The notes: generated by a model from the sequence alone, not told the origin. A stretch of 64,000 bases of DNA from Curvularia sp. ZM96 (GCA_022457065.1 JAJGBQ010000001.1:1736001-1800000); one strand, 5' to 3'. Positions 43,495 through 56,115 are shown, counted from the first letter of the stretch. Program-made: numbers and translations.

Positions 43495-44109
43495 GCTTTT
43501 TTTCTACCTGTCTATATTTGCACATATCTCGTTTAACCTACTTGTCTTCTTCATACACGCACTTTCTTTTGTCAATATGGGCTCTTCAGCGATTTCCATC
43601 TTGTCATGTTTCATGGCTGTACTTTCATTTACTGGAGTTTCTGGCGTTTTGGATGACTGGCCATTCCCTGTTTGTGACTGTAGTATGGGATTGCTCGGTG
43701 TATGTCCGTCCTAGGTGCTCGGGTCCAGCACACAAGACCTTTTTCTTTGTCATGGGTTCATGGAACAGGGTGCATGGACAACGGGATTCTAAGAGCTGGA
43801 CGATTGGCGTTCTGCAACATCATGTATTCTTTGATGTTTTTGTGCATTAGGCACCTTGGAGTTGTCTCGACTGGCTGTGTGGAGGTGAGCTTCTTCTGAC
43901 AATGGTCTGCTGTCCACGTTTCTGGATCCAGGCATGACTCGACTTTTTCCATTACTACAAACACCACAAATCTCTCAAGTAAAAATCAAGAAAAAATATA
44001 AGGGCATGATGCTCGGCTCTGGCCCCTATGGGGCACAGAGTTTTCATGTCCATAAATTTGTTTTGGTCTGCTGTGGTGATGAAGTGATGTTCCGTAATGT
44101 TTTTTTGTA

Positions 44110-44325
44110 TTTGGGCTTTTCGCTGCGTCCCTGAGGAGGGCCTAGACTTAGCGAAACAGTGCACCATAGTTTTTGATTGAACGACAGCTTTCTGTTCTGT
44201 TCCTGAGAAAAGTCAAGACTTCTTCGAACAGTGATCCAGACTTTGTAAGTGAACAATTCCTTTTTGTTATGCCCATGAGAAAGGCCGAGACTTCTCGAAG
44301 CAGTGATCCAGCATTCCTATGGCCA
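44110..44325. repeat. Degenerate 72-bp tandem repeat, three copies
   Basis: A CGAA.CAGTG core recurs at exactly 72-bp spacing (CAGTG at 44157, 44229 and 44301). Each copy also has a CTGAG/ATGAG, an AGACTT and a T-rich start in register. Copies differ at many positions, so the array is old. Confidence 0.75.
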
Positions 44326-44630
44326 TGATCTCACCTTGTTGCAAACGCACTCTCCTCTCCACGCTGCCGAGTGACGACTGGGGCCGTTTGCCTGCTCACT
44401 GCGTCTTGTGGCGGATCGAGCGGTGGGGAGTCGGCTTTGGATCTGATCACTGTTCACCTTTACCCAGCCTCATACTGGAGGTGAATACGACTTGGCTCCG
44501 CCTTTACCGTATTTTAAGGTGACTTGGCCCCGCTTTTCTTGTATCTCGCTGTGAAGCCGACTGCCCACGCGACGGTGAAGCCGGCAGTCCAAGCGACAGG
44601 CTCGCCGTTTGCAGTCGCGGGCCCCCTAGG

Positions 44631-44640
44631 TATATATATC
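44631..44640 (+). promoter_or_regulatory. Putative TATA box of the disordered-protein gene
   Basis: TATATATATC lies 60-69 bp upstream of the ATG at 44700, followed by a C/T-rich stretch typical of fungal transcription starts. Confidence 0.5.
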
Positions 44641-44699
44641 TCGCTCCCCCCTCCCCCAGACTACCTCGACATCAGACTCTTCATCTTCGAACCTCGAAG

Positions 44700-47137
44700 A
44701 TGAAGAGTTTCCGCAGCAAGGGTAAGCCACTCTCCCCCATTCCCCCATTCCCTCAATCCCCCTACAACGTGCGGATGCCAGCTGCCACTGGCCATCCTCA
44801 CGGCGTATTGTTACTGCTTTTCTTGTTGCGTCGTGGGAATGCCAGCTACCACTGGCACTTCTCGCGACGTGCCTTTGCTCTTTTTTCTTGTGTCGCTTGG
44901 ATGCCAGCCCCCACTGCCTTTCCTTACGTCGTGCTGTTACCAGCAACTACTCCCGTTAGTAAAATCATACTAATTTTCGTGTAGCGTCGCGGTTCTTCCG
45001 CGACGGCCCGTCTTCTGATGAGAAGACCGCTATGGACGACCACTATGATCTCGTATTTAACGCAGGAATTGATATGGATACCGATCCTGTCCTCAACGAC
45101 ATCGACCCTGCCATCGACGCCGCCATTGATACCGCTGTCAGAGCGGGCACCAATGCGCGTAACAAGAAGCGTAAGACTCTCCTTTACTCATTTGCTTTAT
45201 TCATTTGCCTTTACCATTTGCCTTTACTCATTTGACTTTACTCATTTGCCTTTACCCACTTGCTTTTACCTACTTGCCTTTACCTATATGCCTTCACCCA
45301 GATATGGTTTTCCACATCCGTATCTATCCACGGTAAGCGCAGGCGAATGATACTCACAAAGACAAAGTAGATTGGTTCTTTGGGACTGGAGACAAGAAGC
45401 CAGAAAAACCACTTCCAGCTGATCATCACCAAGCCGATGACTTTGATCGTCTGCCAGAGTACCAGGATGACAGCGACGACGATATCACCGCATTGCCACA
45501 GCTACCTTCACCCTCTATCTACCAAAACCGCATCGACGACAATGTCTTGGCCCAAGCTATCAGAAACAATGATCCAGACGTCCCGCTACCTCTTTCGCCT
45601 CGTCTTCGCCGCATGGACAACGCTTTGCCTCTATCCAACCAGGCCAATAGCAATGAGAGCCCTCCTACGCCGCCACCTAAGCCTGCGCCAAACGGTTTTA
45701 AAGGCCATGCTTACAGTCTGTTTCCCAAGATCAGCCAAAACCATCTCAATGACAGTTCTTACAGCCTGTTCCCCAAGACAGGTGGAGACAGTGCCAATGG
45801 CAGTACAGTTGGTTTGCTCAGCGATTACAACCGCGTGGAAACGCCACAGTTCCTGACTTCGACGCCTGAACCGAGTCGTACCAAGGGTGGTTTCTCGGGC
45901 CTGGCCAGACTCAAGAAGTCGTATGCCAACCTGAAGAGTAAGAGTAAGTTGAACACTGCCTTTCCTCATCCCCATCTGTTTCTGTCCGCTGCCACCATTT
46001 CACTTCCACCATCTCATTCCCCCACTGCTGGTCCCACTAACACTTCCCTCTCACAATCTAGGCTCCCAGTTCTTCAAGAAAGAGAATATCCCATCTCCCC
46101 CTCCTCGCCCTCCACCGCCGCAGATCCCCGTCGACGTTGCTATGGACATCCTCTACGGCTCTCTCAAGAAGGATCCCATCACCAAGCCAACCAAGAAGAA
46201 GGTCACTGAACCGTTCACCAAAGCGGCCATCAAACCCCTTATCAAGTCCCCAAGCACACCCCGTTTCTTACGTCCCAGCTCAGCCGTCCCGAGCAAGACG
46301 ACCTCTCACGTCCGCACGCTCGGCATCTCACGCCCCAAGCCGCTCCCCTCTTCCCCCAATCTCTTCAACCACCCCAACTTCTCCGTCCCGACCGTCATCC
46401 CCCCTCGCCCCCGTACAGCCGTTAGCATCGCTCCGCCGCGTCCATCTCGCCCCCAGCCCTTCGATTACGACACTGTCTCTTTCATGCAAGATCCCGCGAC
46501 ACGCATGCACGTGCCCCGTCAATTCAACCACGATGGCAGCATAGGACGAGCTGCACGCGAGCCCATACACACGATCGAGTCGCGTCTCGGATTGCCTGTG
46601 GGTTTTGCCCCGCCGCCGCCGCGCGGATCCCAGGTGCTGGCTAGTCCGCTGGCTGCGCAGGTCCCTGGACATACGTCGTTGAGAGAGTCGTCGGGTTTGG
46701 GTATGCCGTTTAGGTATAGTCAGGCCGACGAGGGAAAGGGTAAGGGTAAGGAGAGAGCTAGTGTTGCTGTCGAGGAGGATACGACTAGGACCGAGGCCAA
46801 GGGCAAGGAGAGAGCCAGTGTCGGCAGTCATGAAGAAGATGAAGACAGCATCAAGGTCGAGCAGGAAAGAGCTAGCATTTGGATCATGGACAAACGAGTG
46901 TGTGCTTGTGGTGCCACGGACTGTGGTAGCTCGAGTACTGCCGTTGTGAGTACTGCCGTTCCAAGCACTGCTGCCGTCGAGCAAGAAGAGCAAGAAGAGC
47001 ACACGGCGCCGATTGAGAGGTATAGTGCTGAGCAGGAAAACGATTGGGTACTTGAGAAGAAGGTCAGTAGTGAAGAAGGTGGTGGCCTGGTGTACAGGAA
47101 CCAAGATGGCTCGTTCCACTTTGTGCCCGACATCTAG
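44700..47137 (+). CDS. Large disordered protein of unknown function
   Basis: I place exons at 44700..44721, 44985..45170, 45338..45943 and 46062..47137, giving 629 aa. The family is not recognised. The protein is mostly low-complexity: an acidic DDHYDLVFNAGIDMDTD segment, Pro/Ser-rich stretches, two similar motifs (HAYSLFPK and SSYSLFPK), then KKKVTEPFTKAAIKP, and a Lys/Glu region with GKGKERASV repeated. Near the C-terminus there is a small CACGATDC cluster and the end is GGGLVYRNQDGSFHFVPDI. It has no signal peptide or membrane helix. Introns 1 and 2 carry tandem repeats. The acceptor of intron 2 is uncertain: the usual CAG at 45342 is out of phase, while AAG at 45337 keeps the frame. Confidence 0.6.
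44771..44960. repeat. Three ~63-bp degenerate tandem repeats in intron 1
   Basis: ATGCCAGC starts related units at 44775, 44839 and 44901, each continuing with T/C..CCACTG, a C/T-rich part and an ACGTCGT-like part, then TTGCTTTTCTTGTTGCGTCG or variants. The 263-bp intron is thus largely built of repeats. Confidence 0.75.
45181..45300. repeat. 12-14-bp tandem repeat in intron 2 (CTTTACTCATTTG-like)
   Basis: About eight or nine consecutive units of CCTTTACTCATTTG with substitutions fill most of the 167-bp intron. A pyrimidine-rich repeat in an intron may affect acceptor choice. Confidence 0.85.
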
Positions 47138-48195
47138 CTTTGTCGGCGGTTGACTTTGCGACATAAAGTCAGATGGCTGTATTTGCCCCAAAAGTTTTGT
47201 TTCTTGTTTTCTTGCTTTTCTCTCTCAACTGACGACTTACGGATTACGACTTGCGACTACGCCACTGGATCAGCGCATCCTCTGGCATATGGTAGTATGG
47301 ACTTGCCTGCTTTTTCATTATGCACATGTATTATACCCCCCAACGGATATGGAACCTTCATCGACGGAACGAAATTACAGACTTAGCACAGTATAGTAAA
47401 TAATCCAACCATCACCAAGACTTCAGACTTCAATGACACAATCAAGTAACTCAAGACCCAATCCATTCAATTGTATAAATTAACCTTTTAGCGAACATGT
47501 CATGTAATCTACCAAGTATCCACATTTAGTTCCAAAGAGAGTGAAAAGCATAAATAAAACACTGAAACCCATATGATTCACGCCGCGATGTCCAGATCGC
47601 ACCATAGCTGCCGTTTCGAAGCCGTGTCACGCCAATGATATCGTTGCGCTATAAACACGTATGAAACGAGGAAAACAATATGTAAGAGGACGAAGAGGTC
47701 AGAGGATGGACGTGATAGAAGGTCTCCGAGTCGAGGACTGTTCTCATCGCCGAAATGGAACATGGCCGAGATGCTGCCGAACGAGACACAGCTCGACAAT
47801 GAGCGTCTAGTATCGGACTCATGGATGTAGCAGCTACGGGTGAGCGCTCAGGAGGTTCGGCAGCGAAGCAATATATACCAACTTATATAACGGCATCAAC
47901 GAAGGAAACAGACCAAGTATATTAGTGTGGAAAGGAGACACACGTGTCATTCTTCTCTGGCTTGGCCGGTAAAGATTCCAACAGGTTAAGCCAAGTCGCT
48001 TGAACGGCGTTTGGATTCCATGGCAGGTCCGTCAAGAGCGAGAAGTGGAATAGGAGCTGACCGCGTCTTGGATATAGGGAGAAAATGAACATGAAAAGGG
48101 TATCGATCAAGTCCAGAACGCTTCATGAAAATGCCCGCTATTCCTCATCTGCTGTCACCTGGACATACCGGACCCGAGGGTCGGTTGCAGGTCGG
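47138..48195. other. Convergent intergenic region
   Basis: About 1.06 kb between the disordered-protein gene and CLA4. A 73-aa minus frame at 47578-47799 includes a hydrophobic run but has no ATG at its beginning, so I do not call it. Confidence 0.5.
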
Positions 48196-50820
48196 TTAGT
48201 GACCTCCGTTCTTCCTAAAGTTAAGCAGCTGGGACAAGCTGGCCAAGCTGCATCCGCTCTTGAGGAAGTCATGGCTGATGAGTTCCGATGCGCTGGCTCG
48301 GGACTTGACATCGACACAGAGACAGACCGAAAGGAACGCCTTAAGCTCCTTGGACAGCTTGTCTGGCTTCTTGAGACGAGGGGTACCGTTGGTGGCGATG
48401 AGATACAGGGCCTTGAGCGGCTCTTCGTTCAGATACGGCGGTTCGGACTCGATCATCTCGATGGCCATGATACCCAGGGACCAGATGTCGACCTTGTTAC
48501 CATACTCTTTCTGCTTGACGACCTCGGGTGCCATCCAGTAAGGGGTTCCGACCATGGTCGCGCGCTTGCTGCGTTGCTCGGTGAGCTTGGCACTGAAACC
48601 GAAATCGGCTGTTGATGGTTAGTAAGGCGCTAGGAAAACGATGTACTTGATACGTACTGATCTTGACGTTGCCACGACCGTCGAGCAAGACGTTATCACT
48701 CTTGATATCTCGGTGGATAATGTTCAAGTTGTGCAGGTACTCGAGGCCCTTGCAAGTCTAGCAATGGTTAGCACGTGTTTCGTAGAAAGCAAAGGGGGCA
48801 AACTGACCTCGAAGCAGATAGTGGCAATCTGGTCTTCACTGATGGAAGGGTTGTTGTCAATGATGTCAGTCAGGGCACCTCCCTCCATGAACTCCATGAC
48901 GACCCAAAGTTCAGACTGGTCTTCTTGCAAGAATGCATCCAGGAAGTTGACAATGTTGGGGTGCTTGCTGTCCTTCATGACAATGATCTCGTTGACAATG
49001 AGTTCCTTGCGGGGCTGGTTACGGAGATCCATCTGCTTGATGGCAACTTGGGCGCGCGGACCGTTTTCTTGCATGACTCGCCTGGCCATTGGTGAAGTGG
49101 CGCCTTCACGAATCCGAGCCACGTAGACGGAGCCACTAGCACCTTGACCAATCTTCTTCTGCTTGTTGTACGAATCCAGGGGCCTCTCCTTGGAAACGAC
49201 TTCGCGAAGTTTGGCCATGACCTCGCTCTCGGACATGCTGGACATGCGAGCTTCCTTACGCTGAGGCTCGTCCTTGGGCTTGGCTGTGAGGGCCTGCTCG
49301 GCCTTCTTGACAGCATCACTGACGGCAGGGGCAGGCTTAGCAACATTCAATGGCTTGGGAGCAGCAGATGAGCCCTGGTATTGCTTTTGCTGCTGTGGCT
49401 GGCCATTGTTGACTCGAGGTACCTGTCCGCTGGAGCCCTTGTAGCTGCTGTTTGGGTTGACGGGCGGGCGCTGTTGAGAAGAGGGTATCTTGGAAGGAGA
49501 CGAGCTGTAATTGCCGTTTTGCTGCGTAGGTGCTGAAGGCGCTGGGCGCTGGGCAGCCATCTGGCGCAACGAGCCAGGAGCCTGCTGCGACTGCTGCTGG
49601 TTCCTGGCCGCACCTGGAGCTGATGGTGCAGGACGGCTGGGGTTGTATCGCTGACCTGACGGGCTTGAATCGCGCGAATCATAACCGCCTCCGCCGATTT
49701 CTTGTTGAGCCAATGGAACCTTTTTCTGCGGTAGCGAAGCGTTGTACGCAGCAAGCTCCTCGCGCTCGCGGTCGTACTCCTGCTGCCTCTGGCGCTCACG
49801 TTCGCGCTGCATTCTTGCCTGTTCATCCTGTCGCCTCCTCTCCTGTTCGTAGCGGTCCTGCTGCTGTTGCTGTGAAACAGAGTTTTGTTGGCTTCCATAA
49901 CCCTGTTGAGGCGGGGTGTTCTGGCGACTCGAGCTGTAGCTGTCCTTGCGCGGGTAGCCGCCCGGGGGAGCAGGGCGTGGAGGCGCGACGGAATTACCGC
50001 CGCCCGAATAGCCAAGCTGCTTCTCCATTCCGGAACTGCCTGGCGGGGTAGGGGTAAGGCTGGAGTACTGCTGGGGGTCTTCGGATCGTTTGACAAGCTT
50101 CTCCGTGTAAAATTCCAAAACCTCGAGCACAGCCTTGGGGTTCTTTGCATAGTCATCCTTGGTAAGAGCAGATGCGGTCAACAACTTCTCCCATTCCACG
50201 GGCAAGCCGACGAAAGCACCACTGTTGGGATCAAAGCCTACGTGTACTCTATGGGTGAAGTTGGTTGGGTTACTGACACCACCCATGCTGGGACACCGCT
50301 GGTAGATGCTGTCAATCCACGAGTAGACTTCGTCGTCGGTCTCGACCTTGCATGTGACAATCTTGGTGGGACCGTCGCGGGGTGGCGATGAGCCTTTGCT
50401 GGGGTTGAGAGCGCGGGTAATCTCAAACGACAGGGGCTGCGTGTCGGATCGCTCGACGCCCAAGATGTCTCGCAGCTGGATGGTGTTGGATGCCTTGGAG
50501 GCGTTGGGGCTCTTGAAGAAGTTGAGCTCGAACTCGCGCAGGACCAGCCATCGGTCTGCCCAGACGAGGGACTTGAACAAGCCCTCATCCTTGACCTTGA
50601 CCATGCCCTCCTTGACCGTGGACGTCGAGGAGCCGCTTCTATCTGTCTGGGTGCGTACCAGGGACATTTGGGAGCCGTTCATGCCGGGCGATTGCATGCT
50701 TAGACCTGCCATGTTGCCAGGAAGCGTACTACTAGTGTTAGGTGTAAGGGCCAAGCGGGGGCGGTCTGTGGGCGGCCGCGGTGCAGGGCCCGGATTCATG
50801 AACTGTTCGCGAGAATACAT
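48196..50820 (-). CDS. CLA4: PAK-family protein kinase Cla4 (PH-CRIB-kinase)
   Basis: Exons 50820..48808, 48757..48658 and 48608..48196 encode 841 aa. Cla4 is a Cdc42/Rac-activated Ser/Thr kinase controlling polarity, septin and hyphal growth. A PH domain spans about residues 71-175 (EGMVKVKDEGLFKSLVWADRW). The CRIB motif at 181-200 contains VSNPTNFTHRVHVGFDP. A long Gln/Pro/Arg-rich linker follows. The kinase domain has GQGASGSVYVA (558-568), VAIK with the ATP lysine near 595, HRDIKSDN (catalytic Asp about 687), DFG at 706-708 and the activation-loop/PYW segment ATMVGTPYWMAPE. Having PH plus CRIB separates Cla4 from Ste20. ATG 50820 is the first Met of the frame. A probable 5' UTR intron (50821-50997) ends one base before it (CAG, then C, then ATG). 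Confidence 0.94.
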
Positions 50821-50997
50821 GCTGGAATGCCGTAGATCAGTCAAAGATTGCGTCGACAAGTGGGCAGCGATGGGTGCAGCTGGAGTCGGGCTGGGGCTTG
50901 GGGCTGAGTGGTCACGATGGGCGTAGTGCGGCAAAGAAGTAAAAAAAAATAAGGCAGTAGCCCAGCGGAGGGCAGGAGAGGGAGAGGTAGGCACTTA

Positions 50998-53171
50998 CAC
51001 AGGCAAGCTCTCATCCAGAGAGTAGCCGTAGGAGCCTTTTGCAGGCAGCTGTCAGGGCGTGGTTGGAGCGCGTCGCTACCTCTGGAATGCGATGGTGTTG
51101 TTGCTGGGGACCGGGTGGATAGCGGGGTGTCTGGGACTCGACGAGCCGACGCAAGCAGCGAGGGGCGAGCTTGAGGCAGGCGTGGGCGTGGGCGAGGCAA
51201 GGCAATGGCAGGTGAAGTTGGGCCGGCCAGACGGGCGTTTGCAGAGTGAGTACGGCGTCGGCAGCGGGCTGGCGTTGGGGCGAATGAAGGGTCGAGGGGG
51301 GTAGGGTCGCGCGGAGTGGGCCAGCAGCCGGGCTTGGGGATTGGGCGGCTGAAGTACGGACAGGTCCGATGGCAGTTGCCAATGGGTCAGACTGGCAATG
51401 CGGCGCACGCTACTCTTTTGACGAGGGACAGGGCCGCATGGGCAGGCTGGAGAGAACAGACAGAATAGGAGTCGGGGCGGATTGGGCAGCCAGCGGAGCG
51501 GCGAGAGTATCGTCGAAGTGGTGTCTTTAGTGGAGCCCTTTCTCCTGGCTGACCTGGAGCATCTGCAGCGACGGCGCGCTAACGCTGCAGGCGCCGTCGT
51601 CGCTCACGTGCGCCGGGGCTCTCTTGTGCCCTCCTGCCCCCCTCGCCGCCGGCCATTGGCCCGCAGCGACACGGCATGCCGACGGTTCGCTGATATAGAG
51701 GCGGAAGCGTTTCATGGGCGCGCTGCTGCCGGCGCCTGTCGCTGCAATTGAGCGCTCAGCGTTTCAGCCCGCAGCTCGTCGACGCCTGAAACGCATGCCT
51801 GGGAGCGGGCGCCGGGTACAAAGTTTGCACTGCACGCCTTCCAGAAGACAGGCCGCCTGTCAGCAAAGTCATGCCTGTCCCTCGGCGGCCTTTCACCGGC
51901 CACAGGGCGCTGTCGAGGCAGTGGCAACCCATTGCCCTCTGTAGACAATGGCGATTCTTGTTGAGCGTTTCACGTGGCCCATAGCCGATACACTTGCTGG
52001 TCCTCGAGCCCGTTTCACGCGTCGGGTAGGCGGCGGCCTCTTGCCTACACCTACAGCGCCATCCCTGCCATAGCATCCGTCCGCCATGCACGTCATAGCT
52101 GCCACTAAATAGGGCAATGGGGTATGCCATTCTCCATGGAAACGCCCAAGCACCTCGTCTCTTTGCTTTGCTCTCGCTTGGGCAGCCAGGCGGTCCAGCG
52201 AGATCGGGTCCAAAGCTTCTTCGGAGATTGCCATCCATCTGCCCAGCGGTGCGGTGTGGACTTCGATTGCCCACTGCCAGGGTGGTGAACTTGTGCATAG
52301 GCCAGGGTAATATTTGTGCTCGGACACGGTACACCACAAGCCGGTAGGTATAGCGACGAGGGTTGATGCAAGCCTCTGTGTATGTGTGCTGGCGATTGAA
52401 CAGATGCAGGTCGCTCTTTCCCAATGTGGACTTTGCTTTACGCAGTATGGGAAAAGTGCATTCAGACGTGTGCACAACAACAACACAAACAACAAACTAT
52501 AAGAAGCAGCGACAACCCCACACCGCCCTGCATGCAGTTGCCTGTTGCAGTGGCTTGAGCGTGACTGCCGTCTTCTGGACAGGGCGAGGCAGGAGCCACC
52601 AGTAATAGTACACAGTAAACACTAAACACCCTGGCATGTAAGAGAGTCGGGTGTGGCCAGTCAGTGTCGTTGGTTGTGTACAGGCTATGGCTGTTACCCG
52701 TCAAGATATTTACACACTACATTTATCCAACACACCATGCCTGCCCAATCAGCACCCACACGGCCACGCGGCAGTCGCGACCTGCCGGGCCTAGAAAAGC
52801 ATGCCGCCTACCTACAGTCCCTGCTACTCACCGTCGTATTGCTACCCCATCGCCAACACAGATTGGCCCGCCGCCGTGCTATTCTTGATGCTCCAGCAAA
52901 AAGTCTAGGCCAACCATTGCTCGCCCTTTTCCGCCTCTAGGCCTGCCGACAAGCGCGTGGATCCAGGGGCCCCGCTACCATTCGACAAGGGTCACACCGA
53001 CAGCCGAGCCCGCGCGCCCGCAGTCTGTCAGCCATCCAACCATTGTTTTGGCTGCCCGTTGGAAAACACAGCGAGGCCTATCCTCCACCAGCCTCGCATA
53101 TCCACGCCTCCCGCCTCCTGCTTCTCCCCCCGTGCGTCTGCTGCCGACAAGAGCACTGATGCACACAAACC
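50998..53171. other. Long divergent region between CLA4 and alpha-actinin gene
   Basis: About 2.2 kb. The CLA4 5' leader probably extends past 51000 and is spliced. GC-rich open frames of 200-239 aa on the minus strand (51756-52495) overlap each other in different frames, lack homology and look like chance. Otherwise it should hold two promoters; no element was identified. Confidence 0.5.
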
Positions 53172-55351
53172 ATGGCGCCGCTTGATGAGCAATGGGTCAA
53201 CGTCCAGCAAAAGACATTCACCAAATGGTGCCCATCCACCACCACCCCCTCTCTCCACGCCACTACTAACCACACCAATGCAGGCTGAACAGCAAGCTAA
53301 AAGTCCGGAGCGTCGAAATCTCAGACCTCACCATAGACCTCTCTGATGGTGTACGTAACCCCCACCTGCCACGGCAACCCGCCTCTCTTTCCCTTTGGCC
53401 CCCCGCACCCGCACCCAGTCACTAACCCTGCCCAGATCATCCTGATCCACCTCCTGGAGATCCTCAGCAATGAGTCCCTCGGCCGCTATGCCTCCCGTCC
53501 AAAGCTGCGCGTGCAGAAATTCGAAAACGTCAACAAGTCGCTCGACTTCATCCGCAGTAGGAGAATTCAACTCACAAACACTGGCGCCGAAGATGTCGTC
53601 GACGGTAACAAGAAGATTATCCTTGGTCTCATATGGACCCTGATTCTACGCTTTACCATTAGCGACATTAACGAAGAAGGCCTGAGTGCCAAGGAGGGTC
53701 TTTTGCTGTGGTGTCAAAGAAAGACGGCATGCTACGATGAGGTCGAAGTCCGAGACTTCTCCACCAGCTGGAATGACGGACTGGCATTGTAAGTCCAATT
53801 ACAACGTCTTCATGACCAAAGCCACAGGCCTAACCCATACAAACAGCTGCGCCCTGCTCGATATCCACCGCCCCGATCTCATCGATTACGACAGCCTCGA
53901 CAAGAGCGACCACCGCGGAAACATGCAACTTGCATTCGATATTGCTTCCAAGGAGATTGGCATTCCCGACCTGCTCGACGTCGAGGATGTGTGCGATGTC
54001 CCCAAGCCTGACGAGCGATCTCTCATGACATACATTGCCTACTGGTTCCATGCCTTCTCCCAGATGGAACGAGTCGAGAATGCCGGCCGAAGAGTAGAGA
54101 AGTTTGTGGCAAACATGCAAGGAGCATGGCAGATGCAAAACGATTTTGAGAGGCGCATGCGAGAACTGCTCAACCAGATTGCCAAGCAGCAGCAACAGTG
54201 GGAGGAAGCCAAGTTTGATGGAACATACGCTGACGCAAGGGCCCAATCCACCGAGTTCACATCATGGAAGCGCAAGAGCAAGCGGACATGGGTTGCGGAA
54301 AAGTCGGACCTTGTAGGCCTGTTGGGTAACATTAGGACAAAGCTGGCCACGTACCGATTGCGACCGTACGACCCTCCAGCCGAACTCAGCCTCGAAGCAC
54401 TAGACACTGCATGGTCAGGATTGATGAAGGCCGAGCGACATCGCTCCCAGGTCATCAATGAAACCATTCGAGATATCAAAAATGCCCTGCGAAAGTCTTT
54501 TGCCGACAAAGCAAACGATTTCGCCCTCGCCCTCAACACGCTATCTACGTCGATATCCGCGCTCGAAGGCGACGTTGACGACCAATTGGAGCACACGAAA
54601 GAAATTAGCAAGTCGCTTACACCACTGGACGAGTACCTCAACCTCATAGCATCCATTGACGAGCAGTGTGCAGAGGCCAACATTGAAGAAAACGATTTCA
54701 CAACATACACGTATGACGAGTTGGAGTATGAGTTGGGTCTGGTTCGCAACTCCGTGTCTAAGAAACTCGCCTTCCTTGAAAACCAAATGGTTGCCCGAAA
54801 CATGACCAACCTAACACCCATACAACTAGAAGAGTTTGAGTCCGTCTTCCGACATTTCGACCGTGATGTATCCAACTCGCTAGCAGAGCTGGAATTCTCG
54901 GCAGCACTGGCAAGTTTGGGACTGGTCTACGACGAAGATGAAATGCATGAGAGGTTCCGTGAGACGAGTGGCGGCAAGGACTTTGTTACGTTTGAGCAGT
55001 TCATCCGCTTCATGGTCGACGAGACTGAAGACCAGAATACAGCCGAGCAAGTCTTTGAGTCGTTCAGAGAGGTCGCTGACGGCAAGGTAAGCCATAGATC
55101 CAACGTCTTACACATAAAAAGCCAAACACTAACCTCTTTTACAGCCGTACGTCACAGAGCTCGACCTCCGACATTCTCTCGTCCCTGACGAGGTCATTGA
55201 CGACCTTCTGGCCACCATGCCCGAGCACAGGGGCCCAGACATGCAAGAAGACCGCGATATTCCCAAGTTCGACTACATCACCTACATGCAGCGGTACATG
55301 GGCACTCCCCACACCAACGGAGGTGGCGCTGGGCATGCCAACGGCGAGTAG
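53172..55351 (+). CDS. AIN1: Alpha-actinin (actin cross-linker, Ain1-like)
   Basis: Exons 53172..53227, 53284..53350, 53436..53788, 53847..55086 and 55145..55351 encode 640 aa. Alpha-actinin dimers cross-link actin filaments, in fungi mainly at the cytokinetic ring. The N-terminal actin-binding region consists of two calponin-homology domains: QWVNVQQKTFTKWLNSKLK...IILIHLLEILSNESLGRY, then GLLLWCQRKTACYDEVEVRDFSTSWNDGLAFCALLD. A shortened spectrin-like rod of about two repeats follows (residues 270-470), as in fission yeast Ain1, where vertebrates have four. The C-terminus has EF-hand-like motifs (FESVFRHFDRDVSNSL; DIPKFDYITYMQRYM) with imperfect calcium ligands. All four junctions keep phase and rebuild conserved residues, such as Trp in FTKW and Phe in GLAF. 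Confidence 0.95.
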
Positions 55352-56115
55352 CATTCGCCTGACCGTGACAGCAGGCATATCCTCACCCCAGCCTTTATAT
55401 AACCATCTCACCTGGTGAGAAAAGATTGAATACCAACCACCAGCAGCTGGAACTTCTGAAGAAAGACACAAAGCTGACGCCAATCTGGAAAGACCAGTGT
55501 TGCCTTTTATGCCTAGTGAGCCGTTGTTGGCGTCACTTGTGCTTGTGTGTATGTTTTGTGTTTCTCGTTTGCGTACGTTCATTTTTCGGAATAATACGTG
55601 CTAATGTAGGGCGGGAAATGGGTTTTCAAGGCAGGGCTTGTGAAGGAGGGGAGTCTGGCGTGCGTTTATGCATGCACACATACATATATGCTTTTGTCTT
55701 GATGCTTTTTGCGGGCTTTGCGGAGGAAAGTATACCACGCAGATGGAGATTGACAGTATCACGAATTTTAATTACTTCGAAACTGTACATGTCGTTTTTT
55801 GTTGAACGTGTGAGATATTTCAATAACTGTCTCTCCTTGCGTATGATGAACAGAATAAAATGGAGCTTCTTCAGATAGATGAGGTGAAAATGGTAGGGAG
55901 CTAGTAAATGAATAAGACACCTGGTCGTGTTAAAGAAAGTAACAGGGGTATGTACCTCCACTTCTGCTCTGACGCCCAGAATGTTCAACATAGTATAAGC
56001 TATCAAAGTTTTACCATCAAACATCGTCAAAAAAGAATCAAGCCAGTAATATTCCCTTTCCTTGACACCAAGTCTAGTCCCACCCATACAAAGCCATGAT
56101 GCTCAGCACAATTGC
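55352..56115. other. Convergent 3' intergenic region
   Basis: 764 bp between the alpha-actinin gene and the next minus-strand gene. A 153-aa minus frame runs through it but has no domain, and it overlaps likely 3' UTRs of both genes. Confidence 0.5.

Larger units (their letters stand above)
43495..44699. other. Intergenic region with tandem repeats
   Basis: 1.2 kb between two plus-strand genes, AT-rich at first. It holds a three-copy 72-bp degenerate tandem repeat (about 44110-44325), a two-copy ~23-bp repeat (44551-44597) and a TATA-like run at 44631. No gene was supported. Confidence 0.65.

Noticed and set aside
46328..47191. 287-aa frame antisense to the disordered-protein gene
   Set aside because: The sense exon is in phase with its neighbours and the antisense frame is a shadow of its codon bias.
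47578..47799. 73-aa minus frame with a hydrophobic segment
   Set aside because: The frame opens with TTG, the first ATG is close to the hydrophobic part, and nothing supports it as a gene.
48140..48260. Possible 5S rRNA-like segment
   Set aside because: The bases do not follow the 5S pattern and belong to the 3' end of CLA4.
51756..52495. Two overlapping minus-strand frames of 239 and 200 aa between CLA4 and the alpha-actinin gene
   Set aside because: They occupy the same GC-rich DNA in different frames, have no domain or signal features, and no plausible splicing links them to conserved sequence.
54039..54875. 278-aa frame antisense to the alpha-actinin rod
   Set aside because: The sense strand carries an unmistakable alpha-actinin; the antisense is Ser/Arg-rich noise.
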